A stretch of DNA of 64,000 bases. Source: Rotaria sordida. Taxonomy: Eukaryota; Rotifera; Eurotatoria; Philodinida; Philodinidae. Below are positions 25,501 through 39,600 of this stretch, piece by piece (position 1 is the stretch's first letter; each line of letters starts with the position of its first letter). The stretch lies in contig CAJNOL010000947.1 of assembly GCA_905250125.1 (NCBI GenBank), forward strand, positions 27,742-91,741, read 5' to 3'. The notes below the pieces were generated by a model. That model was not told where the DNA came from, made no database searches, and was given only the letters and a program-made list of their open reading frames with translations. The position numbers and the translations under genes are program-made.

Positions 25501-28500
25501 CCAACAGGACCACATAATAAACATGGATGACCTTGTTTAATAAGTGATGAAACAATATATTTATAACGTACTGTATCAACAGTCGGTACAATTATTTTAT
25601 AAAATGGTATTTCAGAATTTAATTTCCAACCACTACGTAATTTATCTTCCCATGATAACCATGCACGTTGTTTAGGATCAACATAATATTCATAAATACT
25701 ATCTTTATTTGGTATTGTACCTTCTAATTCACGTATAAATGTATCAATTTTTTTACGACTATCTTCATCAACTGATGCACAAACAGACCATATTGTTGAA
25801 AATAAAAACCATAATTCAGTTAAACGTGAAAAATTATCTTCATCAGATGGATCAACACCATTTTCTTTTGTTGCTAATGAATCAAATAAATATGAAAATG
25901 AACGTACACCATTTAATTCAGCTATTGGTATTAATTCTTTACAATTTTGTTGTTTAAATTGTATAATAGGTTTTAAATATTTATTTGTTAAATATGTTAA
26001 TGGTTCATGATATTCTTTAGATTTTCGATTTATCCAACAAGTTATATATGGACGCCAAGAAAGATTATCATAATCACAAAAGACAATACCACAACCTATG
26101 AAAGAAGAAAACAAAAACGTAGGAAGAAAATAAATAATTTAATTTGTTTATCTAAGATTGTATCAATAACTTTTGAGATATCATTGAGAATTTTGTTCAT
26201 AGAGTCGTTTTATATTATTTGTATTCTGATACTAACACATCTGAGACATTTGTCAAGCAATTTTAACGATGATTGTATAATAATCAAATGATTATTGGTT
26301 ATAACTTTTTGGAGTCTATGACTCGTTGAGTCGACTCTGAAACTAACTCAGCAGATGCTAATTGATGAAGAATTATTGGAAGCTTTCTACTAGCAAAATA
26401 TTTGTTAAGTATAGCAACCAAAATGATAAATAAGCTTTGATTCTCTTCTACTAGAACCAATTAATGAAGATTTTAAGCAAGGAAAAAAGTAGTTCTTCAA
26501 TTAACAAAGTAATAAAGTTCAAATCTATAGAAATTTTCCGTTTTTTATTTTCATGATTTTTTCGATTATCTGACATTTTAAAATGCAAATTTTTAGAATT
26601 TTCGTAATTATTCAATCAATAGTTTATATCAACGATTTATACATACGTGAGACTGTAGCAGGTGATGCAACAGCCATATCACCAGTTTCAAAAAGAAGTG
26701 TAACTTGTTCTGGCATAGCAATACGTTCACCATTAGTTAATGTCAAAATTTTATTATCATCCATAACGGAATTCATTGATTCAATCCAAACAGCATCAAT
26801 CTATTTCAAAAATTTTAATTTATTCAAAAAAAGAAAGAAAATTATCTTACAGGACAATCGAATAAAACCCATTTTTGATCAGGTTTATCATCTAAAAAAA
26901 AAGAAACATAAAATTTAGAAAAAAAAAAAAAACGAAAATTATTTTTTCTTTTATTTTACCTGCACAAGCCGTTCGCATTATATTCGAAAGTATACCATCA
27001 TTCCACTCACCAGTTGATAAATCTGATGCACCATAAAGTTCATTAATTGATATTGATTTAGCATTAATTGGATATTCTTGTACACGTTGAAATAATGCAT
27101 CTGATGAATCTTGTGTTGCTATTCTTGTCATTGAACGTTTTAATGTTTGCCATATAGATGTTTTACCTGATTGTGTACAACCAACAAGTACAACAGAATG
27201 TCGAGAATTTTTTGTTTCAAATAATTGTATAACTTTTGTTACTGTATGATTTGTACTTTGTAAATGTTGTGCAGCAAGTTCAATTTCAATAGCAGCTTTA
27301 AATTTTGAATAATCAATTATTGGTGTATCAATATCAGGAAATAAATCTGATACAATTCCATTAAATAATGGTAAATCTGGTTCAGTCATTTTAGCTACAT
27401 TCATATCTTTCATAGCTAATATAACAACTTGATCATCTTTTAAATGTGGTGAATCACGTTTTTTACGGCCAGCATAACGAAGAACAGCAGCCATTGAACG
27501 AAGACCAAAATCATAAAAATCTAAATAAGATAATAACTTAAGAACCTTGTCGAATTAAGTGATCTATTTCGAATTAAAAAAATCAAATATACCATATTGC
27601 AGAGTAAGTTGAGGCGCGTCGAAGAGTATATATTATTGTCGTTCTTGGTATTAGTCGAAAGTGTTTGTAAGCAAATTTTTCTTATATATAGTTTTGTAGT
27701 GCTTTTCATGGACTACAAGCTTATATACTTAACATTTTCGATCATCCTATATTTGACAGGCAAAAATATAATGTTTCAATAATTCACCGGCGTTTTTCAC
27801 TAATGATGTGTTCAATAGTATTGACCATAGAAGACGTCAAACTTTCTTAGAAATTGCCCACGATGTAGCACTATAGAAAAACACTATTTGGAAATTCTCC
27901 AAAACGATTGTGTGATGTCCAAGATGGCCTTACTTTCAGGATTCTTAACCAGTTTTCTTTTAATACATTTTTGTCTATCAAAAGGTGTTTTTGATGCGAG
28001 ATAAACATGATATGTGAAATCAGCATTACAAATTGCATATTTTGTTCTGGCAAAATTCAATCCATGCGGAATCACAAGATAAAATTTACGAAAAAACATT
28101 TAATTAAAATATAAGCCATTCAATAGAATTTGTTATACTGATTCCGAATATCATATTTATTTCGCATCAAAATCAAGTTTTGTTTGTCAAAAATGTATTA
28201 AAAGAAATCTGGTTAAGAATTCTGAAGGCGGCAAGACCATTTTGTGTATTACACAATCGTCTGAGAGAATTTTCCAATAGTGTTTTTCTGTAATGCTAAA
28301 ATGCGGTAAATCATAAAAAAATCGAATTTTTTGCTATCAAACACAGGATGATTGAAGATATTAAGTATATGAGGTTGTAGTCCATAAAAAGCACTACAAA
28401 ACTGTATATAAGAAACATTCCTTACTGAACACTTTCGACAGATACCAAGGACCACAATAATCATGCTTTGGGTACATAGTAGTCGTCTATCAGTAAATTG

Positions 28501-30573
28501 ACTCTAATTCATTCAAAGTCTTATGAAAATAAGATTTATTATATATTAGTCAACATGATATATTTGATTTTCCAATTTGAAATAGTTCTCATCTAATCCG
28601 ATAGAGTTATTTTTAATGAAGAAAAATATTGATTTTTTTTTCTTTGCAAACCTTGTTTTGATAATTGTTGTGCACATAATTGATAAAGTGTATAAACTTT
28701 TGTAGCAAGTAAACGTGTATCTGAGAAACCTTCACCAAAAAGAATAATTTCAGCAATATAATTACTATCTGGTACAACCATAGATATTGGACGAAACATT
28801 GATTTTAAATTATCAGGTAATTCAGTACGACCGGCATAACCTAAAGAACAAAAAAAAAAAGAAATGAATTAAACAAAAACAAATTCATTTAATAAACCTG
28901 GATTCATAGTAATAAATAAACCACATGACCAAACAAGATCAATATCTTGTCCTTGAAATGTAAATTTTTTACTTAAATAACGTTTATCAATTGTTGCAAA
29001 TGCATCTTCTTCAGACATATTTGTTTTAGCACGTATAGCACTTTCAATATCACTTTTAAGTGTTGTCATTGCATTTAATATTGATGTTATTTGTTGAGCA
29101 ACAACAGAAAGTACTTCAATATTAATTCTAAAATTAAATTTATCAAAATAATAATAAAATAGAAAGAAAGGAAAAAAAAACACAATTTTAATTACCGATT
29201 AAATTCATCAAAACAACCCCAAGCACCTGTTTGACAATAACCACAAAACATACGACCCATTGATTTATAATCAATTGCATCAGAACAATTTGTAACAATA
29301 ACATAAAATGCCATAGCTTTACCTAAATCTTTAACTGTTTCAGTTTTACCAGTACCTAAGAGAATAAATTTTATGTTATTGTATATTTCCATAAAAAAAA
29401 AATTCTATATTTACCAGCAGGTCCTTTTGGTGATCCACCTCGACATAATGATAAAGCAATAGTTAAAGTCATATAACATCTAAAAAAAAACAAAGAAGCG
29501 AATAATTTTCAAAATCTGTTCATAATTAATTATTACCTATCAGTTAATGGTGTAATAACTAATCTTCCTGAATTTCCTAAATATTCACAACCATACCAAA
29601 ATCTTCCAATAGCTTGTTCAATAATAATTTCATCTTTTCTCCAATAAAATCTTAATTGTTGTTGCCATTCAAATGATGATTCAGTTTTAATTTGATTTTT
29701 AATTAAATCATTAATAACATCTCTTGCATGTATTTCAATTGTAACTAATGAAACAAGTTTAATACGTTCAAGTTTTGTTAAATTTTTTTTAATCATATCA
29801 GTAAAATTTCTTAAAACAAGATGTTGTTTTTTTCTATCTGTACGTAATTTTAATACATTATCACGTAAAGATTTTTGTACTTCTTCTGTCCATTGTATTT
29901 GACTTGCTGTTATACATGCTTGACCTGGATGAGATTTTAACCATTTTTCACGTTTTGTACCACAATTTGATAGATCATGACGACATGCAAAAACTTTACG
30001 TTTAACAACTTCTTTCATTTTATTTTCAACATCGCGTAACCATTTTTCAACTTGTCCATCAAGTAAAACCTAAAAAAGAATATTTTTTGTTTTTGACTTT
30101 TTGTGTTAAATATAATTATCGCAAAAACTTACTTGACCATCAAATGGAACAACTTCATCTTCATTTGAACGCATTTCTGTTGCAGCCATTGGTGCATTAG
30201 AAGTTGTTTTAACTAATGTTAATGTTTTAATATTATCAAATAATTTTTTCATATGTGGCATAACACCAGGTGGATTTTTTGATTGACCTAAGATTTCAAG
30301 TAAATCATCATTTGATATAAAATAAAATCTTGGAAATTGTCGACGTTTATTTTCTAAATACATTTCTAAAGATTTTTGAATTTCTTCAAGATTTAAATTC
30401 ATATATTGTAATTCTTTATCAACACCTTCTAAATGTGTTGCATGAAATGCATTTGGTGATTGATTTAATGTTGTCATAACAGATTTCCATTTTTCATTAA
30501 CTTCATCAAATAAAGCAGTTTCTTTAGCTAATTGTCGACGAATATCTTCACCATAGAATATATTCTAAAGAAA

Positions 30574-30606
<33 letters not shown>

Positions 30607-33600
30607 GAGAAAATTTTTTTTCTTCTAATTAAAAAATTACTTCAAGATATAACCATTGTCGTTGAACAGTTAACCATAATTCAGTTACTTCAAGTACATG
30701 AGATATATCACGTTCCCATTTATCAACTTCTTTAGCAAATGGTTTAATAAAACGAGATGCTTTAAATGTTGATAATGATACTTGATGTTCTTCAATAGTT
30801 TTATTAATTTCTTCAGTTGATTTGATTTTATAATGACCTTGAAAAGAATTTTATTTATATTATTTTTATATTTTCAAATGAACAAGAAAAATTCTATTCT
30901 TTAAATAAAAATATTTTTGTTAAACAGAAGTCAAAGTTACTCGTAAATTCAGTGGCAGAGCCAGGAGGCACAGTTCGTCTAGCCCAAAACTCTGTCTCTG
31001 TCACTGAGTAAAATATCGTTCTGATATACGGTAAAATACAGTGTGTAAACAAGTCGCATAGAATCTTTTATACACATCGTATTGCTCGACCAGGAGAAAT
31101 ATAGTCTATGGTTTTTTTTAATAGAGTATTATGCGAATTGGATATCAGAAGTTGTGTTAAGGCAAAGGCATTAAGTGAATAGTAAATTCAATTAGTTCGA
31201 TTGATGTCTATCGGACCCAGGACGATGATTACAGTTGCCGAGACAGTCATAAAAATCTCTGAATGGGTGTTTGATAGATACAATATTATGAGCGTATTTT
31301 ATTGCGCCGTATACAGTTGATAATTGAAAATGTATATCTAATCCTATGGAATTCAAACTGGGCACAAATCGTCAGTAGACCGTTCGGTATAATGTGCGCT
31401 AAAGGATATTCCATACGTTCTAGGCGTTAACAAAAATTAGTTTATATACAAACAAAGAATGATCCCTACTCAACTATATCTATATGAGCTTTGAGTACTT
31501 AGGACGATGTTTTAAATGACATTATCTCTTTCGATAATAATGATATAAACAGACGAAGCATGATAATTAGGGTATGGACGCAAAAGATGGCCACACCTAC
31601 ATCGTAGATACTACGTATCGCTTTGTATAATTGTGTTACATTACATACAATGAGTCCACAATTGATTAAAATTTTTAAAAAAAAACTGGCCGATTTCAAA
31701 ATTTTAATTATCACATTTCTTCTGTTTACATCACTGTTATTAAAAGAGATAATATGCCATTTAAAAGATCATCCTAAATACTTGAAGTTCATATAGATAT
31801 AATTGAGTAGAGATCATTCTGTATGCATATATAAACTCTTAATACCGTCGATAGTGCGAACAAACGTGCAACATGATACTATAAATTTTCCTGCGAAGTA
31901 TATATTTTTGTTATAATTAAGATTATATACCTTTATCTTTAAATGGTATAATTTCAAATTCAACTTTATCCCATTGTTCTTTAACTTTTTCAATACCACG
32001 TTCAATTTGTGCTTCTTTTTGTGCTGCTTCACTAACTTCATTAATTAATTGTGCATTTTCTTCAAAATGCATATTAATTATAGCTTCTAATGTAAAATCT
32101 TCTGATGATTCATCAAATTCTTTTTGTGAGTCATCTTTAATACGTCTCCAATGTCGATCTCTCATATCTTTATTATGTAAATCTTTCATTAAAGGCATTG
32201 TACGTCGAAATTGATCAACACGACTTTTTGTTGAATCAATTATTTCCCAATTTTTTTCACGAAAATCTTTTGATAATTTATGTAATTTTTTATATTGTGC
32301 TTGTGCATAATCTTCCATAACTTGTGTTTGAAGATTTCCAAATGTTGTTAATTTCCATTTATCAAACATTTGATTCCATTCATGTGCCATTGTCCATATA
32401 CCTTCTAATGCTTCAATATCTTTTTCAAGATTTTGTATATCTTTTGATAATGGATGATCAATACGAAATATTCCAAGACCACGACGAAGTTCTTGTTCTT
32501 CTTCTTTTAATTTTGTTAAACGTTGTTTCATAGCATCGATTTGATTAAGTGCTTCTTCAGGTGTTGTTGATGATGTAAATGGACCATTTGTTTTAAAATC
32601 TGATACAAGTTCACTAACACTCTTTTTAAAATCTTCTGATTGTTGTAATAATTTTGATTTAAATTTTTCACGTAATTTTTTCAACATTTCTTCACTTTCA
32701 GTTAAACATTGAAGATAATGTTGCCAACGTTCATCTAATTGTGCAAGCATATCACGAGTCTAATAATAAGAAGAATTTTCTTTTTTATCTTTTCAATTTT
32801 AAACAAAATGAAAAGAAGACTTTTTAAATTAAGTTTCATCATATACAAAAGTTACCGTTTTCTTTTTTTGATAGATAAAACCAAGAGAGAAAGAGCGGAG
32901 CGTTAGCACCCTGAATTTCGAGATTCTGAGTAACCATTCATAGGTCTATCAAAATATGCCATTTACTATTTTTCCTTTTGGGTGTGGGTATCAGAGTTCG
33001 TCGGATTCAGAATTTTCGGGCCCAGACTCGATCAGATCCAGGGCCAACCCAAAGAGCTCTAGTGGGTATAGATGTGAGTGAAGAGAAGACAGATACTAGT
33101 GGTGTAATCAGAAGATCGTGGGTGGTAGAGCACTGCTCTACTGTCTTGGGGGGTAATCTGAGTGTCAATGATGGTAACTATTATTTTTTTCTGTATTTCA
33201 GTCGTAGGGTGACGCCCGACTTAACCTACTCTTGTTTAAGTTACTAACAAACATATCCACACTCTCAAGATTTGAAAAATAGGAAAGTCTGAATGAGAAG
33301 ACTACGGAAAATGCTGCATACAGGTTTCTTTGCAATAGCAATACATCTAACTAGTTTCAGACTATAGACTTCAAGACTTCTATACGATTTTGTAGAATTC
33401 TGTTCTTTTCCTCTTGAATAAAACTTTTCGTTTTGATCCCATACTTACACTAGATGGAACAGGTTTTTCATATTTTTCAAGTAAAGCAAATTGTTCTTGT
33501 AAAGGTGCAAATTTGGCTTCATAGATAGGTATATCTTGTTGTAATGTTTCTAATAATTTTTGTTTAGCTTCAAGTCCATAATGATTTTCTGGTGTCATCA

Positions 33601-36600
33601 GAACACTAAATTAAATATAAAACAAAATCTTAGAAATTCGTTTTCTATTATTTTATTCTTACCTAGCACTATTCTCTTCGATATAATTTGCTAATTGTTC
33701 TAAACCATTTGTTGCTAATTTCAATAAAAGAGCTATAAATAGAAAAGAGATAAAAATATTATTTAATATTATTTTTTATTTTTTATAATTTTACCAGTTA
33801 ATTTTGCTTGCCATTGTAAACAATGAACAACTAAAGCATTTTTCAATGGTGAACAATCGATAAGTACAAATTGAACTGTTGCAAATGTATCACGTGATTG
33901 TACATTATTAGCAACTTCAGTATAACGATTAATATCAGCATCGAAAAATGATGCATCTGGACAACGTTCTTCATAACGTGCAATAAAACGTTCTTTATCA
34001 ACATCCCATAATTCTCGTACACCATTCCATGTTGTTTGATAATCATCAAGATGTTTTTCATTTGCATCAAGTCCAATAGCTATTTGATGTTTTAAATGTT
34101 GTTTAGCTTCATCTTTATTAAGTAACATATGAAGTGGCTAAATAAAAAATCAAATATTTATATAGATTTTAAAATGATTTGAGTTGAATACTCGATATCA
34201 TTGAAAAAAAAAGTGTTCATCTTATATTTTGGCCAGCACTATATGTCCAAGTATAGCACAGAAACATCGATTATGTCATTTACAGAATTCTTACAATCAT
34301 CCAGAATGATCTTAACTGTCTGCATGTATTTCATATCTATTCTATTAAATTCTTTGGTAAGATTTAGATATCTAGTATCTTAACTCATTTATCTGCGTCA
34401 TATACTTACTGAGTTATATCTCTTACAATTACTGCAACAACTGACTAATAGATTAAAAGTTCTAACTTACTTCTTCATTTGTTCTTGGCCTAAGTCTACG
34501 AAGAAATGTAATTGAATCAGCTAGTTCATGTTCACCAATATTATTTATAATAGCTTTCAATGTAGCTAAATCAGGTTTAAAATTAATCTATTCAATAAAT
34601 AAATTAAACATTTTAATTAAATAAGACCAAAAAAAAAGAAAAAACTAATGAAAAATTTACTCGTGATAAAGTTGTATCACCAACTGTTTTCGGTTCAAGA
34701 ATAATTTCAATTTTAAATAAAGGTCCTGGTGCAGCTTTTCCATCACCATTAATAGCTTTAGATAATTCAGTAAGTGATGCTTTAAAATTATATCTAATAG
34801 CACGTTCAAGCCATTTATCTAATTCACTAATAATACGATTCCATTCATGTTGAACATCTGGTGGATCGTTTTCAAATATTTTGTGAGTTTCATGAATTTT
34901 ACTTAAAATTTCATTAAAATATTCGCGAATTTTTTCACTTGCAATTTTACGATGTTGTTTCTAATAGAAGAAAAATTTAAATTAAAAACAAAAAAAAACG
35001 GAAAGGATCTTATCGGATTTGATGACCTATCCTGAATCAGAATATTATATATATGGTTTTGTAGCGCAATTTGCCATACATCGAACGGTTTATAAGAGAT
35101 TCAAGTTGTTGATGTTCTAAAGGTTCATATACTGATTATAATCCTTGGCAAATACATATAAAATGATCTTTGATTTTCTATAATCAATAGTTTTCATCAT
35201 TACTTTCTTTATGCCTAAAAATGTTTCCTTTTCTTAGGTCTAGATTATTTTTTGAATACTTGATATTCCAATGAGTTCAACTGTGTGTCACAGAAGAAGT
35301 AAGTACCAACTTGAAACTTTCTTAAAAATGATACACTATCGAGCTCTATATATTTCACATATAGCATCTTTTGAAACAGCAGGAACTCACTGTCAACCTG
35401 CAAGGTTGTTCCCTAGAATAGCCTATTTTCCTATATGAAGGAGCCGGTATATTGATAATATCCAACTATCGTACTAAAAACTTTTATGTATCAATAATCA
35501 GTATAGTATCCTTGATAAACTGATATAAATAACTGTTTTATAAATGGAATATTTTTTGTTGACTTTCAGATCCCTGGACGCGAGTATAGGAATAGGGTTG
35601 AAGAAAGAACATCTACTATTTTTATTATTTCTCTCTCAAATTTTTATTCCGAGTATCCAGGTTTCATTTATGCATGACACTCTAGAATAATCTATAAATA
35701 TCTCATGTTTATTTCAAAAAAAAAAAACTTTTTTTTCATATCCCTGTACGCCTCTCCAGAGATCTGGGAATTAATAATTTTTTTTTCCATTTATAAAAGA
35801 GTTAAATATATCAATTCATTATGGATGATGTGCTGATTATTCTTGCATAAAAATTTTGAATAGGATCGTTGATTATTGTTACAATATTGTCAATATACTG
35901 GCCTCTTCATATAGGAAAATATGCTATTCTACGGGACAATTCTACAGGTTGATAATGAATTCCCGATGTTTCGAAAGATGTTATATATAAAACACATAGA
36001 GCTCGATAGCGTGTAGTTCTTAAGAAAGTTTCATGTTGGTATTAACTTATTCTGTGACATAGAGTTACGCACATTGGAATATCAAGTAGTCAAGAAATAA
36101 TCTAGACCTAAGAAAATGGACCAGTTTTCAATATAAAGAAAGCAAAGATGAAAATTATTCATTATAGAAAATTGAAGATCACCTGTAACTGTATCGAATT
36201 AAGTTTAGAAACAATATTTACATAAGTTTAACTTAGAGATTATAATATCTATGACTACCATATGTATTTCACAAGGATTATAACCAGTATATAGATCTTC
36301 TGAATATTAACAACTTGATTTCTTTTATACCATTCAATGCACTGTAAAGCGCTCGACAAAACCACATATATGATATTCTGATTCAAGATAGATCACCAAA
36401 TCCGACAGGATTTTTTTGTTTTTGTTTACTTGATATTCTTCAAATTCAAGATTTTCAAAAATTTTTCTTGTATCAATTTTAACTAAAAGTGTTTCACTAA
36501 TTTTTTTACATAATTTAATACAATCAAGATAAGATTGTTTAAATTTATCAACTTGTTGTTGTAATTCGGATGCATGTATACGACATTCAATTGTATATTC

Positions 36601-39600
36601 ATGTGTTGGTTTAAGCCATGTTATTTTATTTAAACCTGGTGCTAATTTTTTATCTAATACTTTAAGACGTTCTTTAAATAAAATACGTTCATTAGGTTCT
36701 AATTTATCTAATATACGATTATAATCACGTACAATTAACATAACATTTTCACGTGCTGTACGTAATTCATTTTTTCGTGATAAAATTTCTGTTGCATATG
36801 GTGGAATATCAAAACCAAGACGTTCCCAAAATTTAATTTCTTGAAATAATTTTATTAATGATGGATCAAAATTTGCTTGTAAATAACCTTCATCATTAAT
36901 ACGTTTTATTAATGGACATTCAAGTTTTTTTGTTGGTTCATTTTCAATATGATATGACCATTCTTTAAATTGTCGTTGAATAAAATCATCTAATGCTTGT
37001 TTAACATATTCATATTGTTGTCGAATATTTGTTGATATACCAACATTAGGTAAAAAATGTGCCATATTTAAAAATGACATCATACGTTCAATACGACGTT
37101 TTAAATTTCGTGCCCAAAATGCACTACCAGCATAATGAGGATGAAAACGATCGAGTGATTGAGGAATGGATGATGTTGATATAATTGATTGAATTGTTTG
37201 AAGTACATATTTAAATATATTATATAAATCAACAGTTTTTTTATCTAATGTGCGACGAATTGCCTAAAGAGAAAGAAAAAAAAAATAACAATCGATATAA
37301 TTATATATTTCATTTGTAGAAAATAGAATTGAAAGTAAAATAACAGACGAATGATACTGGAAGTTTGTTATTCCCTTCTTCTCCCTTGAAAAGATCAATC
37401 ATATGATTAAATAGTAGATTCTATAGACTTCAAAACTTTTCGAGCAAATTACTCATGTGATTCAAACGGGACACAAACCGTTGGTAGACAGTTTGGTATA
37501 ATGTATGCTGCATCAGTAGTATTCGCCGATGTACTAGCAATCAACCAACGATAGTTTGACACTTAAATAGTCGGTTATCTTCTAGCCGCGGTAGTTCGAA
37601 TAAATGTGCGATATGAGTTCACTTGAAAATATTCAATGAAATTTTTCCGCTAGAAATTTCATCGCATTCGACTTGTTTATTGTATTTTCAAAGTCAAAAA
37701 TGCAAACTTAGATTTTATCATCGAAAATTAGCAAACTCAGTTTGTATGTTTGTTCGCGCCATAGATGTTCATTGCGGCTGAGAATCTATCGTTGCCGCGA
37801 CGGTGTGATAAAAATCTCTCTGGTGCCGCAATGGTTTTTGAAAAATCTGTCGTGGCAACGTCACCATGAATATCTCTGGTTCGCACGCCCGCCGGCTGAT
37901 TGTCGGTACACCAGCAAATACTGACGGAACGGTAGACATTATATCTAATAGTTTACCAGCAGTTTTTGTCCAATTTGAATTCCATAGGACTCCATCGCAG
38001 CAAATGTTAAGATTAGTTCGATTTATTACATATAGGTATTCATTGGTCGAAATTATCCTTCAACATAAATCTCAGTAAGTCAAAAACAAAAAAAAACCTG
38101 CTAACGCAATCCCTGTAGGACTAAAATGTGAAACACGATATTGTCATTATTTCGCATCCTCAAGGAAAGAATTACCAAGATGTCTGTCATGACCATTCAG
38201 GAAGGAGTAGGTCCAAATTCCTAGTTCTATACGTTAACATTCTTTTTAGATTGTGTTTTACAAAAAGAATTGTAGGCTACAACTAAAAAGCTTTCGATAT
38301 TGAAAAAAAAACATACTTCTCTTGAATTTAAATGTGTAAAAACGTCAAGCGCTTCAACACCTTGTTCAACTGTTTTAACAGCATCGAATGCATATGTAAT
38401 AACATTTGTCATCATAACTTCAAGATCTTTAATTGCTGATCGAAAACGATTATAATCTTCATGCCATGTTGTTGCTTTAACATTTAATATTGTATGTTGT
38501 ACTTTTCTTAATTCTTGTAAATTTTTATCAAATGCTGTTTCAATTTCTGTTAACATTCGATTAATTGATGGACCACGTTGTCCACCAAATATTGGTAATT
38601 CAGTTCGAACACCTTCTTCCCAACGTGCAAAATGCATTTGACATTCACATAAATCAAGTAAATCACGACATCGTTGAATAAATGCTTCAATTTGAGCAAA
38701 AATTGTTGTTTTATCAAGACGCCAACCTTTTAATGAAAATTTTTCATGAAGACTTTGAGCCTATAATTTCATAAAATTAATTAAATATAAAGGTAAAGAA
38801 GAGAAGGTGGGTGGAAGAGTCGATAATTGATGAAATTGGTATCTATGAGATATTTGATTTCTTCTATGGTAAACTACGATACAAGATGCCCGAAAGTGAT
38901 TGCTAGTCGAATTAGTACTTCTTTGTGCTGTGCAAAGATCGATTGAAACAAGTAATAGTTGTCACACGTATGTTCAATCCTACTGATCAATTTTATTTTA
39001 ATCAGTTAATCTGATGAACGACAGGTCAAATTTTTGAACTCATTTGAAATATGTCATTCATTTAGATAAAATTCAAATTCTTTTGACGAAAATCAATCAA
39101 ATATATTTCGATAAGGCACAAAATATATGACTCCATAATAGTGTCCTTCGGATTTGTTTGAATAGTCAGCGTTTTTTCTTTAATGTCTTAATACTATTTT
39201 ATAGCACTTAAAAATTACTATCGAAACATATGAAAACTAGACTTGTTAATCATCAGATTGGCTAATAGAAAAAGTTGACCATCATCAACAGTGGGATTTA
39301 GAGCCCGTTGAGTCCAAAATTTTAGAAACCACATCCAGCGGGTTCTAATGGGATTGAACATACATGTGACAACCATTAATTATTTCAATCGGTCTTTGCA
39401 CAGCGCAAACAAGTGTTATAGGACTATATTTCATCAATTATCGACTTTCCTCATATAAAAACAATGAAATAATAATTCTCATACATTATTATAAATTTCT
39501 TGCCATTGTTGACAACATTCAATACATTCATTTAATGTTTTTTGACTTGATATAATATTACCATCAAAAATTTTATCAAGATCAATTGCTGCTGTACATC

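Larger units (their letters stand above)
22731..30564 (-). other. DNAH2: DNAH2 motor ring AAA1-AAA4 and start of the stalk (exons 14-29)
   Basis: Four intact Walker A loops are visible in order: AAA1 [15 protein letters not shown] at about residue 1925 (split by the 29356-29414 intron), AAA2 GCTQSGKTS at about 2240, AAA3 GPVGTGKTS at about 2570, and AAA4 GIGGSGRQS at about 2910. AAA1 also has CFDEFNR (Walker B type) and ITMNPG. The conserved NMSAQT and FMDDFNMP are in AAA3. This is a fully competent nucleotide-binding set, with no sign of pseudogenisation. Confidence 0.9.
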
